From NCBI RefSeq assembly GCF_900116645.1, contig NZ_FPBO01000017.1, forward strand, positions 62,001 through 126,000: a DNA stretch of 64,000 nt, written 5' to 3'. This document shows, one piece after another, positions 59,255 through 64,000 of the stretch. The stretch is from Pseudoduganella namucuonensis (lineage in GTDB: Bacteria > Pseudomonadota > Gammaproteobacteria > Burkholderiales > Burkholderiaceae_D). Under the pieces are notes generated by a model. That model worked only from the letters and a program-made list of their open reading frames with translations. It was not told the DNA's origin and made no database searches. A program made the translations under genes and the position numbers. The number at the start of each line of letters is the position of its first letter. Position 1 is the first letter of the stretch.

Positions 59255-59674
59255 TCAATGCAGTATCTGCGCGGGGTTCTGCAATGGTACGGGACCCGGC
59301 GCGACCGACACGTGATGCAGCACAATGCGCCAGCCCTTCGGCGTCTTGATATAGACATTGCTGGCGACCAGGTGCGCCGGCTCGCCGCTGGCGGCCGTCA
59401 CACCCTCCACCACGGAGTGGATGGAACTCATCAGATTATGCGTCTCGTGCAGCAGCGAGGGCATGATGTGCAGCCCGCCGTGCTCGAGGATGATGCCCCA
59501 CGATTCGCGGATCGCGCGGTGGCCCACCAGGCGCGGTCCGCCCGGATGGATGCAGACGATCTCGTCGTCGTCGGCCCACAGCGCCATCAAGGCGTCCAGG
59601 TCGGCCCGGTTCAGCGCGTCGTAGAAAGCGGCTTCGACTTCCGTGGCGCTGCCGTTCAACTGCTTCTTCTTCAT
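59255..59674 (-). CDS. SnoaL/NTF2-fold protein
   Basis: 139 residues. A small alpha+beta cone-fold protein: VEAAFYDALNRADLDALMALWADDDEIVCIHPGG, then HRAIRESWGIILEHGG, then VYIKTPKGWRIVLHHVSVAP. Such proteins include ketosteroid-isomerase-like enzymes and ligand-binding domains, and no catalytic pair is certain here. The ATG at 59672-59674 has GGAGCG upstream; the frame opens further but that part is not supported. It starts 26 bp after the zf-CHCC gene on the same strand. Confidence 0.82.
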   Translation of the reverse strand: MKKKQLNGSATEVEAAFYDALNRADLDALMALWADDDEIVCIHPGGPRLVGHRAIRESWGIILEHGGLHIMPSLLHETHNLMSSIHSVVEGVTAASGEPAHLVASNVYIKTPKGWRIVLHHVSVAPGPVPLQNPAQILH

Positions 59675-59700
59675 AGTCGCTCCGGGCCGGCGGCTGCTCG

Positions 59701-59907
59701 TTAGTGGTGGGAAACCACGGTGCCCGGTTTCAGGCGGTAGGCGGTGCCGCAGTACGGGCACTTGGCCTGGCCGTCGTGGTTGAAATCCAAAAATACGCGC
59801 GGGTGCGAGGACCACAGTGGCATGGCTGGATTCGGGCAGTGCGCCGGCAGGTCTTTTCCTTCCAGCTCAACTGCGGCTGCGGCCGCTGGCGTGGTGGCGT
59901 TGGTCAT
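59701..59907 (-). CDS. zf-CHCC zinc-finger protein
   Basis: 68 residues. The zinc ligands are in HCPNPAMPLWSSHPRVFLD and AKCPYCGTAYRL, the C-H-C-C pattern of the zf-CHCC family related to the mitochondrial complex I subunit NDUFS6. The role in bacteria is unclear. The N-terminus is Ala/Thr-rich and disordered. It is the first gene of a short minus-strand series with the SnoaL-like gene. Confidence 0.87.
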   Translation of the reverse strand: MTNATTPAAAAAVELEGKDLPAHCPNPAMPLWSSHPRVFLDFNHDGQAKCPYCGTAYRLKPGTVVSHH

Positions 59908-59980
59908 CTTTGCTTTCTCCGGAAAACTATAGCTAAAACACCGATTTTAACGGATTCGCGCAGTCAACAAAAATCATCGG

Positions 59981-59986
59981 TAAAAT
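59981..59986 (+). promoter_or_regulatory. Candidate -10 element of azlCD
   Basis: TAAAAT within GGTAAAATAGCG, the same 12 bases found before pgk at 61146-61157. No clear -35 is present. It is 72 bp before the azlC start. Confidence 0.4.
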
Positions 59987-60057
59987 AGCGCCTGATAAAA
60001 GCACCGGCCAGCGCAATCGTTTTCAGTACGATAAGACGCGTGTGGCTGGAAAACCAC

Positions 60058-60798
60058 ATGACCGAACCCCAGCCCGCGCCCCCCGCAGTAGACGATCCCG
60101 AAAAAGCCGCCTGGCGCGAAGGCGTGAAAACCGGCATGCCGACCCTGTTCGGCATCGGCGCCTGGGGATTGGTGGTGGGCGTGGCCATGATCAAGAGCGG
60201 CCTGAGCGTCCCCCAGGCCTTCGGCATGACCCTGATGGCCTTCGCCGGTTCCGCGCAACTGGCCTCGCTGCCGCTGATCGCGGCCGGCGCGCCGATCTGG
60301 GTGGTGTTCTGCACCGCCATCGCCGTCAACCTGCGCTTCGTGATCTTCTCCGCCCTGCTGGCCCCCCATTTCTCCCATCTGCCGCTGCGCCAGCGCTTCA
60401 TCCTTGGCTATTGCTCCGGCGACCTGACCGCCGCGCTGTTCCTGCAAAAATACCCGACCGACGCGCCCGTGCCCGGCAAGGCCGCCTTCCTCAAGGGCCT
60501 GATGTACCCGAACTGGATCTCCTGGCAGGTCGGCTCCATCGCCGGCATCCTGCTGGGCAGCACCGTGCCGGCCGAATGGGGCCTGGGCTTCGCCGGCACG
60601 CTGGCCATCGTCTGCATCATGGTGCCGCTGGTGATGAACCGTCCCGCCCTGGCCGGTGTCGCGGTGGCCGGCGCGGTGGCCGTGGCCCTGGTGGGCCTGC
60701 CGTACAAACTGGGCTTGCTGGCCGCCATCGTGGTCGGCATGCTGGCCGCCATGGCGGTCGACGAACTGGCGGCGAAAAGGGCGCACAAGCATGGCTGA
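60058..60798 (+). CDS. azlC: AzlC-family branched-chain amino acid exporter subunit
   Basis: 246 residues from MTEPQPAP, with GGA upstream; a GTG start six codons earlier is also open. Several hydrophobic segments (MPTLFGIGAWGLVVGVAMI, FGMTLMAFAGSAQLASLPLI, GVAVAGAVAVALVGLPYKL) and the NLRFVIFSALLAPHF motif are typical of AzlC. With AzlD it forms an exporter for branched-chain amino acids. The two genes overlap by 8 nt. Confidence 0.9.
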   Translation: MTEPQPAPPAVDDPEKAAWREGVKTGMPTLFGIGAWGLVVGVAMIKSGLSVPQAFGMTLMAFAGSAQLASLPLIAAGAPIWVVFCTAIAVNLRFVIFSALLAPHFSHLPLRQRFILGYCSGDLTAALFLQKYPTDAPVPGKAAFLKGLMYPNWISWQVGSIAGILLGSTVPAEWGLGFAGTLAIVCIMVPLVMNRPALAGVAVAGAVAVALVGLPYKLGLLAAIVVGMLAAMAVDELAAKRAHKHG

Positions 60799-61123
60799 CT
60801 GGGAAATCTGGGCCACCATCGTCGCCCTGGCCGTCGCCACGGCCGCCACGCGCGCCTCGTTCTGGGTGGTCGGGCACCACATCAACATCCCGAAACGGGT
60901 GCAGGAAATGCTGCGCTACGCGCCCGGCTGCGCGCTGGCCGCCATCGTCGCGCCGGACTTGCTGCTGGACGGCGCCGGCCAGGTGCACCTGGCCCTGGAC
61001 AACCTGAAACTGGTGTCCGGCGTGCTGGCGATCGCCTTCTACCTGCTCCGCCGCAACATGCTGGAAACCATCATTTTCGGCATGGCGGTGTTCACAGCGC
61101 TCAGACTGTTGCACGTTTTCTAA
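60791..61123 (+). CDS. azlD: AzlD-family exporter subunit
   Basis: 110 residues with four hydrophobic segments (WATIVALAVATAATRASFWVV, ALAAIVAPDLLL, VLAIAFYLL). AzlD is the small membrane partner of AzlC. The ATG at 60791 lies inside the end of azlC, so synthesis is coupled. The longer open frame that starts in azlC is not coding. Confidence 0.9.
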   Translation: MADWEIWATIVALAVATAATRASFWVVGHHINIPKRVQEMLRYAPGCALAAIVAPDLLLDGAGQVHLALDNLKLVSGVLAIAFYLLRRNMLETIIFGMAVFTALRLLHVF

Positions 61124-61146
61124 GGGATTCGATTGCCGCGTTGCGG

Positions 61147-61152
61147 TAAAAT
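61147..61152 (+). promoter_or_regulatory. Candidate -10 element of pgk
   Basis: TAAAAT in the context GGTAAAATAGCG, identical over 12 bases to the sequence before azlC, 40 bp before the pgk start. No consensus -35 at 16-18 bp. Confidence 0.45.
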
Positions 61153-61186
61153 AGCGATCTTTCCAACATTCATCTCCTGGGTAGCC

Positions 61187-62398
<1,212 letters not shown>

Positions 62399-62418
62399 TA
62401 CAACCCAAGGCAACTTAT

Positions 62419-62445
62419 GGGGTCGGACCCGCCGGGTCTGACCCC
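62419..62445. repeat. REP-like hairpin GGGGTCGGACCC, copy 2
   Basis: GGGGTCGGACCC (62419-62430), loop GCC and GGGTCTGACCCC (62434-62445) form a 12-bp stem with one G-T pair. The flanks match copy 1 (AACCCAAGGC before, TTGCCGCTGGTTTCA after). It lies in the pgk-pyk gap and, lacking a U-tract, is not a standard terminator. Confidence 0.8.
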
Positions 62446-62498
62446 GGCCTTTGCCGCTGGTTTCAAGTTCTGATCCGCCCCTCACGCTAAGGAACTCT

Positions 62499-63947
62499 AT
62501 GTCCCGTGGTACCAAAATCGTCGCCACCATCGGCCCGGCCTCCACCGACTTCGGCATTCTTGTCAAGATGATACGGGCGGGCGTCGATGTCGTGCGCCTG
62601 AACTTCTCGCACGGCAAGGCGCAGGACCACATCGACCGCGCGGCGCTGGTGCGCCAAGCGGCGGCCGAGTGCGGCCGCGAGGTGGCCATCATGGCGGACA
62701 TGCAGGGACCGAAGATCCGCATCGGCAAGTTCGAGAACGGCAGGATCGAACTGGCCAACGGCGACAAGTTCATCCTCGATGCCAAGTGGGGCGAGAACGG
62801 CGAGCTGGGCAACCAGGAGCGCGTGGGCCTGGACTACAAGGCCCTGCCGGCCGACGTGCGCCCCGGCGACACGCTGCTGCTGAACGACGGCCTGATCGTG
62901 CTGGTGGTGGACCGCATCAACGGCAGCGAGATCCACACCACCGTCAAGATCGGCGGCGAGCTGTCGAACAACAAGGGCATCAACCGCCAGGGCGGCGGCC
63001 TGACCGCGCCGGCCCTGACCGCGAAGGACATGGAGGACATCAAGACGGCGATGAGCTTCCAGTGCGACTACCTGGCCATTTCCTTCCCCAAGAACGCCAC
63101 CGACATGGCGATGGCGCGCCAGCTGGCCAACATCGCCGGCGAGCCGTATCGCCACAAGCCGATGATGATCGCCAAGATCGAGCGCGCCGAGGCCATCCCC
63201 GCGCTGCAGGAGATCCTGGACGCCTCCGACGGCATCATGGTCGCCCGCGGGGACTTGGCGGTCGAGGTGGGCAACGCCGCCGTCCCCGCGCTGCAAAAAC
63301 GCATGATCAAGATGGCGCGCGAATCGAACAAGCTGGCCATCACCGCGACCCAGATGATGGAGTCCATGATCGTCAACGCCGTGCCGACCCGCGCCGAGGT
63401 GTCGGACGTGGCCAACGCGGTGCTGGACGGCACCGACGCCGTGATGACGTCCGCCGAGACGGCCTCCGGCAAGTATCCGATCGAGACCGTCGAAATGATG
63501 GCCGCGATCTGCGTGGAGGCGGAACAGTCCGAGTACAACAAGCTCGACGCCGACTTCCTCAACGTGCGTTTCACCCGCATCGACCAGTCCATCGCCTACG
63601 GCGCCCTGTTCACCGCGCATCATTTGCGCGTGAAGGCCATCGTGGCGCTGACCGAGTCCGGTTCGACCGCGCTGTGGATGAGCCGCCACAGCATCGACAC
63701 GCCGATCTTCGCGCTGACCCCCAGCGTGGCCACGGCCCGCAAGGCCTCGCTGTACCGCAACGTGCGCGCCTACCAGCTGGCGCAGGGCGCCGACAGCGAC
63801 GTGGTGCTGCGCCAGGTCGAGGACCTGCTGGTCGAGTACGGCATCGTGCGCAAGGGCGACATGATCGTCGTCACCTGGGGCGAGCCCATGGGCCAAGTGG
63901 GCGGCACCAATGCGCTTAAGATTGTGAAAGTCGGGGAGTTCGCCTGA
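62499..63947 (+). CDS. pyk: Pyruvate kinase
   Basis: 482 residues. It makes pyruvate and ATP from phosphoenolpyruvate. Signatures: TKIVATIGPAS, VRLNFSHG, ADMQGPKIRIGKF, the catalytic-lysine region MMIAKIERAEAI, GIMVARGDLAVEVG, and AVLDGTDAVMTSAETASGKYP. The true start is MSRGTKI; the frame opens 16 codons earlier. With pgk it forms part of lower glycolysis, although a hairpin separates the two. Confidence 0.97.
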   Translation: MSRGTKIVATIGPASTDFGILVKMIRAGVDVVRLNFSHGKAQDHIDRAALVRQAAAECGREVAIMADMQGPKIRIGKFENGRIELANGDKFILDAKWGENGELGNQERVGLDYKALPADVRPGDTLLLNDGLIVLVVDRINGSEIHTTVKIGGELSNNKGINRQGGGLTAPALTAKDMEDIKTAMSFQCDYLAISFPKNATDMAMARQLANIAGEPYRHKPMMIAKIERAEAIPALQEILDASDGIMVARGDLAVEVGNAAVPALQKRMIKMARESNKLAITATQMMESMIVNAVPTRAEVSDVANAVLDGTDAVMTSAETASGKYPIETVEMMAAICVEAEQSEYNKLDADFLNVRFTRIDQSIAYGALFTAHHLRVKAIVALTESGSTALWMSRHSIDTPIFALTPSVATARKASLYRNVRAYQLAQGADSDVVLRQVEDLLVEYGIVRKGDMIVVTWGEPMGQVGGTNALKIVKVGEFA

Positions 63948-64000
63948 CACGGCAGCCGGCGGTCCATTGCTCCGCTACTGCGCACCGGTTTTTTTATTGT
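63948..64000 (+). other. Tail of the window after pyk with a possible weak terminator
   Basis: 53 bp. A T-rich run (TTTTTTTATTG) follows GCACCGG, which can pair poorly with an upstream CCGGCGGT. It may be an intrinsic terminator of pyk but the stem is short and imperfect. Confidence 0.35.

Overview
The window is about 64 kb of very GC-rich DNA (strong G/C at third codon positions, long antisense shadow frames) that reads as a chromosomal segment of a betaproteobacterium, most likely Oxalobacteraceae of the Massilia/Duganella/Pseudoduganella group. The reasons are the hda-HAD-pcnB-folK-panB block, recA followed by recX, a sigma54-driven type IV pilin, a PPi-type phosphofructokinase, and many secreted S9 peptidases. 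I saw no tRNA, rRNA or CRISPR array.

Layout. (1) 1-3.9 kb: the 3' end of an assimilatory nitrate reductase. Its last 43 bp are duplicated on the far side of a 143-bp element with 31-bp perfect inverted ends. A multidomain lipoprotein and a hypothetical protein follow on the minus strand. (2) 4.2-19.9 kb: a polyamine/GABA catabolic island. It has three gamma-glutamylpolyamine synthetase-like genes (two almost identical), an ABC importer without its binding protein, GabD, a divergent MocR regulator, PuuD, an SpuC-like aminotransferase, PuuC and a second class III aminotransferase. No PuuB-type oxidase is present, so transamination probably replaces that step. (3) 19.8-26.7 kb: housekeeping genes panB, DUF486, folK, pcnB, HAD phosphatase, hda (several coupled by 4-nt overlaps), a PerM-type membrane protein and divergent purM.

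(4) 26.9-29.0 kb: a two-gene, less GC-rich insertion that I read as a Septu-type anti-phage module (PtuA ATPase plus PtuB HNH nuclease). (5) 29.1-33.5 kb: a sterol-desaturase-family hydroxylase, a lipoprotein with five cadherin-like repeats fused to an intradiol-dioxygenase-like domain, and a PPi-type phosphofructokinase. (6) 33.6-41.8 kb: four tandem secreted S9 prolyl-oligopeptidase paralogues, all with complete catalytic triads; two share a conserved upstream promoter block. (7) 41.9-46.5 kb: a response regulator, histidine kinase, DUF4212 and sodium/solute symporter operon with overlapping genes.

(8) 46.5-51.1 kb: recA with a near-consensus LexA box, recX, a DUF2889 protein, and sucCD. 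(9) 51.2-54.2 kb: an FHA-domain protein, a type IV pilin with a textbook sigma54 promoter and upstream repeats, a PilZ protein, and a VapBC-like toxin-antitoxin pair. (10) 54.2-64 kb: moaC, a BepA-like periplasmic metalloprotease, a FUSC-like membrane protein, a hypothetical/YheT pair, a SnoaL-like protein, a zf-CHCC protein, azlCD, pgk and pyk. Short palindromic REP-like elements recur in this last third, one of them inside a coding sequence.
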